Source: Pyxidicoccus caerfyrddinensis (GTDB lineage: Bacteria; Myxococcota; Myxococcia; Myxococcales; Myxococcaceae). Taken from it: a stretch of 58,504 bases of DNA. The position numbers and the translations under genes are program-made. The DNA is taken from positions 1 to 58,504 of the forward strand of contig NZ_JAAIYA010000027.1 in NCBI RefSeq assembly GCF_010894405.1, given 5' to 3'. Under the pieces are notes generated by a model that saw nothing but the letters and a program-made list of their open reading frames with translations, ran no database searches and was not told the DNA's origin. Positions 14,866-23,418 of the stretch are shown piece by piece (position 1 is the first letter of the stretch; every line of letters starts with the position of its first letter).

Positions 14866-16461
14866 TCACCAGGTGTCGATGAACCGGCGCCGCCCCTCGC
14901 GCACCGGCTTGGGGACGGAGCGCAGACCCCGGAGAAGCCAGGCGCGCGTCTCCGCGGGGTCGATGACGGCATCGAGCTCCAGCAGCGACGCCATGTTGAG
15001 GGCGGTGCCGCGCTGGTGGGCCTCGGCAATCAGCGCCTTCGTCATGTCCTCCCGGGCCGCCGGGTCTTCGATGGCCTCCAGCTGCTTGCGCATGCCGATG
15101 CGCACGGCGCCCTCCAGGTTCATCCCGCCGAACTCGCCCGTGGGCCAGGACACGTTGAACACGGGCGCGTGGAAGTGCCCGCCCGCCATGGCCTGCGCCC
15201 CCAGCCCGTAGCCCCGCCGCAGCACGACGGAGAAGAACGGCACGCAGAGGCTGGCGGCCCCCACGAACATGCGCGAGACGTGGCGCACCAGCGCCGTCTC
15301 CTCGGCCTTGGGGCCCACCATGAAGCCGGGCGTGTCACACAGCGAGACGATGGGGAGGCCGAACGCGTCGCAGAGCTGGAAGAAGCGCGCGGCCTTGTCG
15401 GCGGCGCTCGCGTCAATGGCCCCGCCGAGGTGGAACGTGTCGTTGGCGATGAGTCCGAGCGGCTGCCCCTCGAGCCGCACCAGCGCCGTCACCAGGCTGC
15501 GCCCGAAGTCCTTTCGCAGCTCCAGCACGGAGCCCGTGTCCGCCAGCGTCTCGATGATGGGGCGGACCTTGTACGCGCGGCGGCGGTTCTCCGGCAGCGC
15601 ATCCCGCAGCCGCTCCTGCGGCGCGCAGGCCCCCGGCGCGACGGGCCCCTGGAAATAGGAGAGGTACTGCTTCGCGACGGCCACGCCCTCCGCCTCGTCG
15701 CGCACGCGCACGTCGATGACGCCGTTGCGCGTCTGCACGTCCGCGGGGCCAATCTCCTCCGGCGCGAAGGAGCCGAGCCCTCCGCCCTCAATCATCGCCG
15801 GGCCACCCATGCCGATGTTGCTGTCGTCGGTGGCGATGATGACGTCGCAGCTCCCCAGCAGGGCCGCGTTGCCGGCGAAGCACCGCCCCGAGACGAGACC
15901 CACGCGCGGGACGAGCCCCGACAGTGAGGCGAAGGCCAGGAAGCTGGGCGTGTCGAGCGCCGACACGGTGTGCGTGTCCGTGTCGTTGGGCCGCCCGCCG
16001 CCCCCTTCCGCGAAGAACACCACCGGCACGCGCCACTGCGCGGCGAGCGCGAGCATGCGGTCCAGCTTCCGGTGGCCCACCAGCCCCTGAGTGCCGGCGA
16101 AGACGGTGTAGTCGTAGGCGAGCACCATCGTGCGTGCGCGCTCTTCGTCGAAGAGGGCGCGGTTGACGGTGCCCGTCCCGCAGATGAGGCCGTCCGCGGG
16201 GCTCGCCCGGACGAGGTCGTCCATGGAGCGCGTGGAGCGCTGCGCCGCGAGCGCGAGCCCGCCGTATTCCGAGAAGCTCCCCGCATCCACGAGGTCGGCG
16301 ATGTTCTCCCGCGCCGTGCGCTGGCCCGTCTTCCGCCGCCGGGCCACCGCCTCCGGACGGCCTGCGTCCGTGGTGGCCGCGAGCCGCTCGCGAAGCGCCG
16401 CGAGCTCCGGGCGGACCTCGCCGGGAGGGGGACTTCCGCCATCGCCATTCGTGTCGCTCAT
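14866..16461 (-). CDS. Acyl-CoA carboxylase carboxyltransferase (beta) subunit
   Basis: 531 residues from the ATG at 16461 (MSDTNGDGG). Both crotonase-fold halves of a carboxyltransferase are present: N-terminal ARENIADLVDAGSFSEYGGL and SGRCFAGNAALLGSCDVII, C-terminal GLIANDTFHLGGAIDASAAD and CDTPGFMVGPKAEETALVRH with GGMNLEGAVRIGMRK. These subunits transfer CO2 from biotin to acetyl-, propionyl- or methylcrotonyl-CoA. No biotin carboxylase or biotin carrier gene is next to it, so partners must be elsewhere. It is divergent from the Liv-type operon, with 225 bp between the starts. A role in processing the acyl-CoA made by that operon is possible but only by position. Confidence 0.88.
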   Translation of the reverse strand: MSDTNGDGGSPPPGEVRPELAALRERLAATTDAGRPEAVARRRKTGQRTARENIADLVDAGSFSEYGGLALAAQRSTRSMDDLVRASPADGLICGTGTVNRALFDEERARTMVLAYDYTVFAGTQGLVGHRKLDRMLALAAQWRVPVVFFAEGGGGRPNDTDTHTVSALDTPSFLAFASLSGLVPRVGLVSGRCFAGNAALLGSCDVIIATDDSNIGMGGPAMIEGGGLGSFAPEEIGPADVQTRNGVIDVRVRDEAEGVAVAKQYLSYFQGPVAPGACAPQERLRDALPENRRRAYKVRPIIETLADTGSVLELRKDFGRSLVTALVRLEGQPLGLIANDTFHLGGAIDASAADKAARFFQLCDAFGLPIVSLCDTPGFMVGPKAEETALVRHVSRMFVGAASLCVPFFSVVLRRGYGLGAQAMAGGHFHAPVFNVSWPTGEFGGMNLEGAVRIGMRKQLEAIEDPAAREDMTKALIAEAHQRGTALNMASLLELDAVIDPAETRAWLLRGLRSVPKPVREGRRRFIDTW

Positions 16462-16686
16462 GCGCGCGGGATGATGCCACGGTGCAGTCCTGCGGTCATC
16501 GTGCAGTGCAACCGAGTTGCGCAATGTGTCATTGGCGTGTGTCGTTTCGCCCTGCAAAACACAGCCAAAGAATTCACCGACACATTCCGCCCTGCGAAAC
16601 CCAGTCAAGGAATTCGTATTTGATATCTTTTCAGGCCCTTTAGTCTGTGGCAAAGCTGCCGCCACCAATCCAGCGGGGAGGATGCG
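16462..16686. promoter_or_regulatory. Divergent promoter region with a 40-bp-period direct repeat
   Basis: This 225-bp region between two divergent genes is markedly more AT-rich than its surroundings from about 16530 to 16660. Two 28-bp direct repeats (16548-16575 and 16588-16615) start CGCCCTGC and end GAATTC; they agree at 24 of 28 positions and are exactly 40 bp apart. Such spacing suits tandem sites for a dimeric regulator on one DNA face or a duplicated element. The AT-rich TATTTGATATC stretch just downstream could hold the promoter of the substrate-binding protein gene. No regulator gene is adjacent. Confidence 0.5.
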
Positions 16687-17985
16687 ATGCGACGGCTCGT
16701 ACTCGGGCTCATGGCGGCGGCTCTCGGGTTGACTGCGTGCAAGAAGGAAGAATCCGCGGCGCCTGGAGCTGAAGGCTCGCAATCGCAGTCTCGGCCTGTC
16801 TCGGACATCAAGACAGACAAGGGCGTGGACGTGGAGAAGAAGGTCGTCTACGTCGGCGCGCTCAATGACGAGAGCGGTCCGGGGGCGGCCATTGGCAAGC
16901 CATTCGCCGCCGGGAAGCGGCTGCTGGCCAGGCAGGTGAACGCCGGCAACAGCGGCCTGCTCCCCGAGGGCTGGAAGCTGGAGCTCGTCGAGAAGGACCA
17001 CGCCTACAACCCGCAGAACGCGGTCCAGGCCTACAGCGACATCCACGACCGGGTGCTCTTCCTGGGCACCAGCTTCGGCACGCCCAACACCCTGCCCCTG
17101 CGAGACAAGCTGGCGGCGGACGGGATGGTGGCCTTCCCGGCATCGCAGTCCTCGGAGATGGCGCGCAACCAGTACACGCCGCCCATTGGCGCCTCCTACA
17201 AGATGGAGGCGATGCGGGCCATGGACTGGGCCGTGGAGCACGCGGGCGGCGCGGCCAAGGTGAAGGCAGCCATCGTCTACCAGGGGGATGACTACGGAAA
17301 GGATGGCATCGACGGCTGGACGGAGGCGGCGAAGCACCACGGCGTCACCGTCGTGTCACAACAAACCGTGGCACCGGGCCAGAAGGACTTCGCCGCCGTG
17401 GTGACGGCGCTCCAGCAGTCGGGCGCCAACTACGTGCTGCTCACGGTGCTCCCCAGCGCGTCGGGGCCCATCCTTGGCACGGCGGCGCAGCTCAAGTACC
17501 TGCCCACCTGGGTAGGCCAGACGCCGGCCTGGGTGGACCGCTTCTTCGACCCCAAGGTCATCCCCGCCGCCGTCTTCACGAACTTCTACTGGGCCACGGG
17601 GCTCACCTACTGGGGCGACGACGTCCCGGGCATGAAGGACTTCATCGCGCTCCATGGCCAGCACGCGGACATGCCGAAGGACTTCTACACGCTGTCGTCC
17701 TACGTCCAGGGACTCGTCCAGGTGGAGGCGCTCAAGAAGGCCATCGAGGCGAAGGACGTCACCCGCGCGGGCTATCTCAAGGCGCTCAAGGGAATCACGG
17801 GCACCACCGCGCGCGGCATGGCGGCGGAGCCGGTGGACCTGTCCCGGTTCCCCTATGAGACGTCCGTCAGCGTCCGGGTGCTCAAGCCGGTGATGGACCA
17901 GGGCGGCTGGCGTGTCGTCGCCGGCTACGCGAAGCCGAAGGCCCTGGACGCCTCCGCCGCGAAGGCCAGCGATGACAGCAAGTAG
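16687..17985 (+). CDS. ABC-transporter substrate-binding lipoprotein (branched-chain amino acid family)
   Basis: 432 residues. Lipoprotein signal MRRLVLGLMAAALGLTACKK, with the modified Cys at residue 18, so the protein is anchored in the envelope. After a short linker, a Peripla_BP_6/LivJ-type fold follows (VYVGALNDESGPGAAIGKPFAAGKRL, LFLGTSFGTPNTLPLRDKL, YGKDGIDGWTEAAKHHGVTVV). The family binds amino acids, but members coupled to acyl-CoA synthetases often take up aromatic or fatty acids. It is the first gene of a seven-gene operon: its end overlaps livF by 14 bases and an acyl-CoA synthetase lies within the operon. GGGGAG precedes the start. Confidence 0.9.
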   Translation: MRRLVLGLMAAALGLTACKKEESAAPGAEGSQSQSRPVSDIKTDKGVDVEKKVVYVGALNDESGPGAAIGKPFAAGKRLLARQVNAGNSGLLPEGWKLELVEKDHAYNPQNAVQAYSDIHDRVLFLGTSFGTPNTLPLRDKLAADGMVAFPASQSSEMARNQYTPPIGASYKMEAMRAMDWAVEHAGGAAKVKAAIVYQGDDYGKDGIDGWTEAAKHHGVTVVSQQTVAPGQKDFAAVVTALQQSGANYVLLTVLPSASGPILGTAAQLKYLPTWVGQTPAWVDRFFDPKVIPAAVFTNFYWATGLTYWGDDVPGMKDFIALHGQHADMPKDFYTLSSYVQGLVQVEALKKAIEAKDVTRAGYLKALKGITGTTARGMAAEPVDLSRFPYETSVSVRVLKPVMDQGGWRVVAGYAKPKALDASAAKASDDSK

Positions 17986-18778
17986 TCCTCCCCTCCTCCA
18001 GGTCCGCAACCTCCAGGTCGTCTACCACTCGGTGGTGCGGGCCCTCCGGGGCATCTCCCTGGAGGTGCCGCAGCAGGGAGTGGTCGCCCTGCTGGGCCCC
18101 AACGGCGCCGGCAAGTCAACCGCGCTGCGCGCCATCAGCGGGCTGCTGGAGCTGCACGACGGCACCATCACCAAGGGCAGCGTCGCGATGTCCGGACAGA
18201 ACCTCCTGCGCCTGCCCGCGGACGTGCGGGTGCGCGAGGGCGTGGTGCAGATTTTGGAGGGCCGCCGCATCCTCGGCGAGCTGTCGGTGGAGGAGAACCT
18301 GCTCGCCGGCGGCTTCGGCATGGGCGCGAAGGCGCGCGCGGAGCTCGTCGAGTCCGCCTTCACCCGCTTCCCGGTGCTCCGGGAGCGGCGGCGCCAGAAG
18401 GCCGGCTACCTGTCCGGCGGCGAGCAGCAGCTGCTGGCCATCTGCCGCGGGCTGATGCGGCGGCCGAAGGTGCTGCTGCTGGACGAGCCCTTCCTCGGGC
18501 TGTCGCCGAAGGCGGTGGGCGAGGTGTCGGAGCTGATTCAACGCATCAGCGCGGAGGGCGTCTCCGTGCTCCTCGTCGAGCAGAACGCGAGCGTGGCGCT
18601 GCGGCTGGCCCACTACGGCTACGTGCTGGAGACGGGGAAGGTGGTGCTGGACGGCCCCGCGGACCGGCTGCGCGACGACCCGGACGTGCAGGAGTTCTAC
18701 CTGGGCTTCGGACGCGAGGGGCAACGCGGCTACCACGAGCTGAAGCGCTACCGCCGCAAGCGGCGCTGGCTGTCCTGA
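17972..18778 (+). CDS. livF: ABC-transporter ATPase, LivF type
   Basis: 268 residues from the ATG at 17972, which lies inside the end of the substrate-binding gene. Walker A GPNGAGKST at residues 42-50, signature LSGGEQQLL at about 148, Walker B KVLLLDEPFLGL and switch His region LLVEQNAS. The order and the LEGRR (Q-loop-following) motif are typical of LivF. The C-terminus carries an extra basic tail (GYHELKRYRRKRRW) that is longer than usual. It pairs with LivG, encoded next, to power uptake through LivH/LivM in the inner membrane. Confidence 0.9.
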   Translation: MTASSPPLLQVRNLQVVYHSVVRALRGISLEVPQQGVVALLGPNGAGKSTALRAISGLLELHDGTITKGSVAMSGQNLLRLPADVRVREGVVQILEGRRILGELSVEENLLAGGFGMGAKARAELVESAFTRFPVLRERRRQKAGYLSGGEQQLLAICRGLMRRPKVLLLDEPFLGLSPKAVGEVSELIQRISAEGVSVLLVEQNASVALRLAHYGYVLETGKVVLDGPADRLRDDPDVQEFYLGFGREGQRGYHELKRYRRKRRWLS

Positions 18779-18789
18779 GGACTCAAGGC

Positions 18790-19560
18790 ATGGCACTGCT
18801 CGAGCTCGACAACGTGGGCCTCTCCTTCTCCGGCGTGCGGGCGCTGGACGGCGTCTCGTTCTCCATCGAGGCGGGCGCGCTGCACGCCGTGATTGGCCCC
18901 AACGGGGCCGGCAAGAGCAGCCTCTTCAACTGCATCAGCGGCATCCACCGTCACATGGAGGGCCGGGTGCGGCTGGACGGCCAGGAGCTCACGGGCGTGG
19001 AGCCCACGGAGATTGCGCGCCTGGGCGTGTCGCGCATGTTCCAGAACCTGGCGCTGTTCGAGCACCTCACCGTGCTGGAGAACCTCCTGCTGGGCCGTCA
19101 CCAGCGCTACCGGACGGGCCTGCTGCGCAACCTGTTCTGGACGCGCGGCGCACGCGAGGAGGAGGTCCGCCACCGCGAGAAGGCCGAGGAGGTCATCGAC
19201 TTCCTCGACCTGGAGCACTTCCGGTGGATGCCCGTCGCCGTGCTGCCCTACGGCATCCGCAAGCGCGTGGAGCTGGGCCGCGCGCTGTGCATGGAGCCGA
19301 AGCTGCTGCTTCTGGACGAGCCCACCGCGGGGCTCAACCAGGAGGAGACCGAGGACATGGCCAACACCCTCCTCGACCTCCGGCACGAGCTGGGCGTGAC
19401 GCAGGTCCTCATCGGCCACGAGCTGCGCTTCGTGATGGACCTGGCGACGCAGGTGACGGTGCTGGACCGGGGCCGGGTCATCGCGAACGGGCCGCCGTCC
19501 GCGCTGCGCAACGACACCCGCGTGCTGAGCGCCTACGTGGGCGGGACGGTGGCGGCATGA
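18790..19560 (+). CDS. livG: ABC-transporter ATPase, LivG type
   Basis: 256 residues. Walker A GPNGAGKSS near residue 37-45, GVSRMFQNLALFEHLTVLENLLLG (Q-loop typical of LivG), Walker B KLLLLDEPTAGLN, and GHELRFVMDLATQVTVLD. The usual LSGG signature is replaced by LPYGIRKRVEL, a variant I have seen in other LivG proteins linked to acyl-CoA synthetases. It starts 11 bp after livF and its stop overlaps the acyl-CoA synthetase start as ATGA, so the genes are translationally coupled. Confidence 0.88.
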   Translation: MALLELDNVGLSFSGVRALDGVSFSIEAGALHAVIGPNGAGKSSLFNCISGIHRHMEGRVRLDGQELTGVEPTEIARLGVSRMFQNLALFEHLTVLENLLLGRHQRYRTGLLRNLFWTRGAREEEVRHREKAEEVIDFLDLEHFRWMPVAVLPYGIRKRVELGRALCMEPKLLLLDEPTAGLNQEETEDMANTLLDLRHELGVTQVLIGHELRFVMDLATQVTVLDRGRVIANGPPSALRNDTRVLSAYVGGTVAA

Positions 19561-21377
19561 GCACGGCCCTGCCCATGAGTCTGCCGGCGCAGCTCTGGAA
19601 GCACGCGGAGGAGCGCCCCCACGCGGTGGCCATCCGCGAGAAGCGGCTGGGCATCTGGCGGGAGCTGTCCTTCCGCGAGTACTTGGAGCGAGTCGCCCAC
19701 GTGGCCCGGATGTTGTGGGAGCTGGGCGTGCGCGCGGGGGACTCGGTCGCCATCCTCAGCGACAACCGGCCGGAGTGGCTGTTCGCGGACCTGGGCACCC
19801 AGGTGGTGGGCGCGCGGACGGTAGGCATCTACCAGACGAACCCGCCGCCGGACGTCGCGTACATCCTCAACGACGCCCGCTGCAAGGTCGTCATCTGCGA
19901 GGACCAGGAGCAGTACGACAAGGTGGCCACCGTCGCCGCCGAGACGCCCTCCGTCGAGCACGTCATCGTCCTCGAGCCGCGCGGCCTGCGCGGCGTCCAG
20001 GACGCCCGGCTGCGCACGTGGGAGCGCTTCCTGGCGGAGGGACGCGCGCTGGCGGAGCGGGAGCCCGCGTGGCTCCGGACGCAGCTGGCGCAGCGCAATC
20101 CGGATGACGCGGCGATGGTCATCTACACCTCGGGCACCACGGGCTCGCCCAAGGGCGCGCTGGTGTCCAGCCGCAACATGCTCCAGGGCTCGGCCACCTT
20201 CGTGGAGCAGCTCGGCCTGACGCCCGAGGACAGCGTCGTCTCCTACCTGCCGCTGTGCCACGTGGCGGAGAAGCTGTTCAGCCTGCTGCTGCCGCTCGTC
20301 GTGGGCGGCAAGGTCCACTTCGGCGAGGCGCTGGAGACGGTGCAGACGGATGTCGCGGAAGTCTCGCCCACGGTGTTCCTGGGGGTGCCGCGCATCTGGG
20401 AGAAGATGCACGCGATGGTGATGGTGAAGATGCGCGACGCCTCGTGGCTCAAGCGCACCCTCTTCGACACCTTCACCCGCCTGGGCGGACGTATTCGCGA
20501 GCGCGAGCGCAACGGCCAGCGCCGCTGGTGGGACGGGCTGGTGTGGTTCGTGGGTGACGTGCTCGTCTACCGGCCGCTGCAGGAAAGGCTGGGGCTGCGC
20601 CGCTGCCGCTTCCCCATCTCCGGCGCGGCGCCCATCTCCCCGGAGCTCATCACCTGGTTCGACGGCGTGGGCGTGCGCATCTACGAGGGCTACGGGCAGA
20701 CGGAGAGCGCCGGCACCAGCCACCTCAACATCCCCGGGGCCACGCGCATCGGCACCGTCGGGCGTCCCGTGCCGGGCGTGGAGTGCCAGCTCGCGGAGGA
20801 CGGCGAGGTGCGGGTGCGCGGCTCCAACGTCTTCCTCGGCTACCTCAACCGGCCGGACGCCACGGCCGAGGTGCGCCAGGACGACGGCTGGCTGCACACC
20901 GGAGACCTGGGCGAAATCGACGCCGACGGGTACCTGCGAATCACGGGCCGCAAGCGCGAAATCCTCATCACCTCCGGCGGGAAGAACCTGTCGCCCGAGC
21001 GCATCCAGAACGCGCTGAAGAACAGCCCGTACATCAAGGAGGCGGTGGCCATTGGCGACCGGCGCGCCTTCGTCACGGCGCTCATCCAGATAGACGCGGA
21101 CACGGTGTCGGACTGGGCCCTGCGCCGCAAGATTGCCTTCACCTCGTACACGGACCTCACCACGCAGCCCGAGGTGCTGAAGCTGGTGGAGGAGGAGGTG
21201 GCTCGCGCCAACGAGGGGCTCGCCCGCGTGGAGCAGGTGCGCGCCTTCCGGCTCCTCGCGCGCGAGATGACCCAGGACGCGGGCGAGGTGACGGCGTCGC
21301 TGAAGGTCCGCCGCAAGGCGGTGCTCGAGCTGCACGCGCCGCTGGTGGAAGCGATGTACGCGAGGAAAAGCGAATGA
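19557..21377 (+). CDS. Long-chain-type acyl-CoA synthetase (AMP-binding)
   Basis: 606 residues from the ATG at 19557. AMP-binding motif YTSGTTGSPKGALVS starts about residue 189; then YEGYGQTES, TGDLGEIDADGYLRITGRKRE and the C-terminal GGKNLSPERIQNALK. The length and the GRIRERERNGQRRWW region match the FadD15/long-chain subgroup, which forms an acyl-AMP and then the acyl-CoA of a fatty or aromatic acid. Its place between livG and livH, with four-base overlaps on both sides, strongly suggests it activates the acid brought in by this transporter (uptake coupled to thioesterification). Substrate not determinable. Confidence 0.9.
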   Translation: MSTALPMSLPAQLWKHAEERPHAVAIREKRLGIWRELSFREYLERVAHVARMLWELGVRAGDSVAILSDNRPEWLFADLGTQVVGARTVGIYQTNPPPDVAYILNDARCKVVICEDQEQYDKVATVAAETPSVEHVIVLEPRGLRGVQDARLRTWERFLAEGRALAEREPAWLRTQLAQRNPDDAAMVIYTSGTTGSPKGALVSSRNMLQGSATFVEQLGLTPEDSVVSYLPLCHVAEKLFSLLLPLVVGGKVHFGEALETVQTDVAEVSPTVFLGVPRIWEKMHAMVMVKMRDASWLKRTLFDTFTRLGGRIRERERNGQRRWWDGLVWFVGDVLVYRPLQERLGLRRCRFPISGAAPISPELITWFDGVGVRIYEGYGQTESAGTSHLNIPGATRIGTVGRPVPGVECQLAEDGEVRVRGSNVFLGYLNRPDATAEVRQDDGWLHTGDLGEIDADGYLRITGRKREILITSGGKNLSPERIQNALKNSPYIKEAVAIGDRRAFVTALIQIDADTVSDWALRRKIAFTSYTDLTTQPEVLKLVEEEVARANEGLARVEQVRAFRLLAREMTQDAGEVTASLKVRRKAVLELHAPLVEAMYARKSE

Positions 21378-22267
21378 CGCAGCTGCTCCAGCTCAGCATC
21401 TCCGGCCTGGCGTTGGGAGCGAGCTACGCGCTCATCGCCCTGGGCTTCTCTGTGGTGTACCGCGCCTCGCGGCTCTTCAACTTCGCGCACGGCGAGTTGC
21501 TGAGCCTCGGCGCGTTCCTGATGACGGCGCTGGTGGACGTGCTGCCCTGGTGGCTGGCGCTCTTCGCCGCCGCGGCCCTCACCGGCGGGCTGGCGGCGCT
21601 GCTGGAGCGCACGGTGCTCCGGCGCATGGTGGGCCGGCCCGTCTTCACCACCATCATCCTGACGCTGTTTCTCGGGCTGCTGTTGCGCGCCGGCATCGTC
21701 ATCGCCTTCGGCACGGACACGCGCGGCATGCCGACGCCCTGGGACGCCATGGCGGAGGTGCAGGTGGGCAACGCCACCGTGCTCCTCTCGTCGCTGGTGT
21801 CGCTGGGCGCGACGACGGCCGTGCTCGTCCTCATGCACGCGCTCGTGCAGCGCACGCCGCTGGGCGTGGCGATGCGCGCGGCGAGCGAGAGCCAGGAGGT
21901 GTCGCTGGCGCTCGGAATTCCAGTGGGCCGGGTGCTGGCCTTCACCTGGTTCCTGGCCGGGGCCACGGCCGCGGTGGCGGGCATCTTCCTGGGGATGTTC
22001 CCCCGCTCGGTGGACTCGAACCTGGGCTACGTGGCGCTGCGGGCCTTCCCGGCCATCATCGTCGGGGGCCTGGAGTCGGTGGTGGGCGCGGTGGTGGCGG
22101 CGTTCATGCTGGGACTCTTGGAGGTGCTGTCCCAGGCGTACGTCAACCCGCACCTGGGCGCCTTCGGGCACAACTTCCACGCCGTCTTCCCCTACGCGGC
22201 GATGATCCTCTTCCTCGTGCTCCGGCCGCGCGGCCTGTGGGGCGAGCACGAGGTGCGTCGGGTCTGA
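21374..22267 (+). CDS. livH: ABC-transporter permease, LivH type
   Basis: 297 residues, overlapping the synthetase by ATGA. Starts MTQLLQLSISGLALGASYAL, with about eight membrane segments and the conserved YALIALGFSVVYRASRLFNFAHGEL motif of LivH permeases, and SLALGIPVGRVLAFTWFLAGA near the coupling helix. Together with LivM it forms the inner-membrane channel. Confidence 0.92.
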   Translation: MTQLLQLSISGLALGASYALIALGFSVVYRASRLFNFAHGELLSLGAFLMTALVDVLPWWLALFAAAALTGGLAALLERTVLRRMVGRPVFTTIILTLFLGLLLRAGIVIAFGTDTRGMPTPWDAMAEVQVGNATVLLSSLVSLGATTAVLVLMHALVQRTPLGVAMRAASESQEVSLALGIPVGRVLAFTWFLAGATAAVAGIFLGMFPRSVDSNLGYVALRAFPAIIVGGLESVVGAVVAAFMLGLLEVLSQAYVNPHLGAFGHNFHAVFPYAAMILFLVLRPRGLWGEHEVRRV

Positions 22268-22286
22268 ACGACCGCGAGACGACACC

Positions 22287-23375
22287 ATGCCAACCCGCCC
22301 CCTGGTGATTCGCTACGAGGACGACCTGCAGCTCTTCCCCGGCCTGTGGCACAAGGCCGGCGCGGTGCTGACGCTGGCCGTCGCCCTGGGCTACCCATGG
22401 CTCGCGAGCGAGCGGTGGCTCACCGTCGGCAACCTGGGCCTGGTGGCCATCGTCGGCGCGGCGGCGCTGATGGTGCTCACCGGCTTCGCGGGCCAGGTGA
22501 GCCTGGGGCACGCGGCCTTCCTCGCGCTGGGCGCGTACACCGTCGCGGTGCTGGGCAACAAGTGGGGCTGGCCCTTCTGGCTGGCGCTCCCCCTGGCCGG
22601 CGCGGTGTCCGCCTGCGTCGGGGTGGTCATCGGCGCCTTCGCGCTGAGGCTCAGGGGCCTGTACCTGGCCATCGTCACGCTGGGGCTGGTGTTCCTCACG
22701 CAGCACGTGCTGCTCGCGTACCCGGAGGTGACCAACGGGCTGAGCGGCACGTCCGTCCCCATGTACTGGTGGTTCCGCGGCGACGTGGGCAGCGCGGCCT
22801 CGGTGGGTGACACGTGGCAGCTCGGGCCGGTGGTGCTCGGCTTCGAGCGGAAGCTGTACTTCCTCTTCCTGCCGCTGGCCGCGGGCACGGTGTGGCTGAC
22901 GAAGAACGTGCAGCGGTCCAACAGCGGCCGCGCGATGATGGCGGTGAGAGACCAGGACCTCGCGGCGGAGGTGCTCGGCGTCTCCACGACGCAGGCCCGG
23001 CTGCAGGCCTTCGGTGTCTCCTCGTTCCTGGCCGGCATCGCCGGGGCGATGTTCGCCTTCCAGCAGCAGTACATCACCGTCGAGCCGCCGTTCGATTTGA
23101 ACCTGTCCATCCAGTTCATCGCCATGATTGTGCTGGGCGGGGTGGGAAGCGTCTTCGGAGCGGTCAGCGGCGCGCTCGCCTTCACCTTCCTGAGCCCCCT
23201 CGCCGAGTCGGTGGGGCACGCCCTTCCCCTCATCCAGCAGCTCACCTCCGCGCAGCAGGCGACGGTGCTCCTGTCCGTCGTCGTGGTGCTCGTGCTCGTG
23301 CTCGAGCCCATGGGGCTGTTCGGCGTGTGGCTGCGCATCCGCCGGTACTTCCAGGCGTGGCCCTTCCGCTACTGA
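22287..23375 (+). CDS. livM: ABC-transporter permease, LivM type
   Basis: 362 residues. It has about nine membrane segments with the LivM hallmarks LTGFAGQVSLGHAAFLALGAY and RDQDLAAEVLGVSTTQARLQAF (coupling region), and VLGGVGSVFGAVSGA. It starts 19 bp after livH. The N-terminus carries an unusual short cytoplasmic leader (TRPLVIRYEDDLQLFP) seen in LivM proteins of larger size. Confidence 0.92.
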   Translation: MPTRPLVIRYEDDLQLFPGLWHKAGAVLTLAVALGYPWLASERWLTVGNLGLVAIVGAAALMVLTGFAGQVSLGHAAFLALGAYTVAVLGNKWGWPFWLALPLAGAVSACVGVVIGAFALRLRGLYLAIVTLGLVFLTQHVLLAYPEVTNGLSGTSVPMYWWFRGDVGSAASVGDTWQLGPVVLGFERKLYFLFLPLAAGTVWLTKNVQRSNSGRAMMAVRDQDLAAEVLGVSTTQARLQAFGVSSFLAGIAGAMFAFQQQYITVEPPFDLNLSIQFIAMIVLGGVGSVFGAVSGALAFTFLSPLAESVGHALPLIQQLTSAQQATVLLSVVVVLVLVLEPMGLFGVWLRIRRYFQAWPFRY

Positions 23376-23418
23376 AGGCCGCGCCAGACACGACGTCCAC
23401 CCCGCAGAGGAGAACCCC

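Noticed and set aside
19224..19556. N-terminal extension of the acyl-CoA synthetase frame
   Set aside because: Overlaps livG in another frame; the ATG at 19557 overlaps the livG stop by four bases and begins the family's normal N-terminus.
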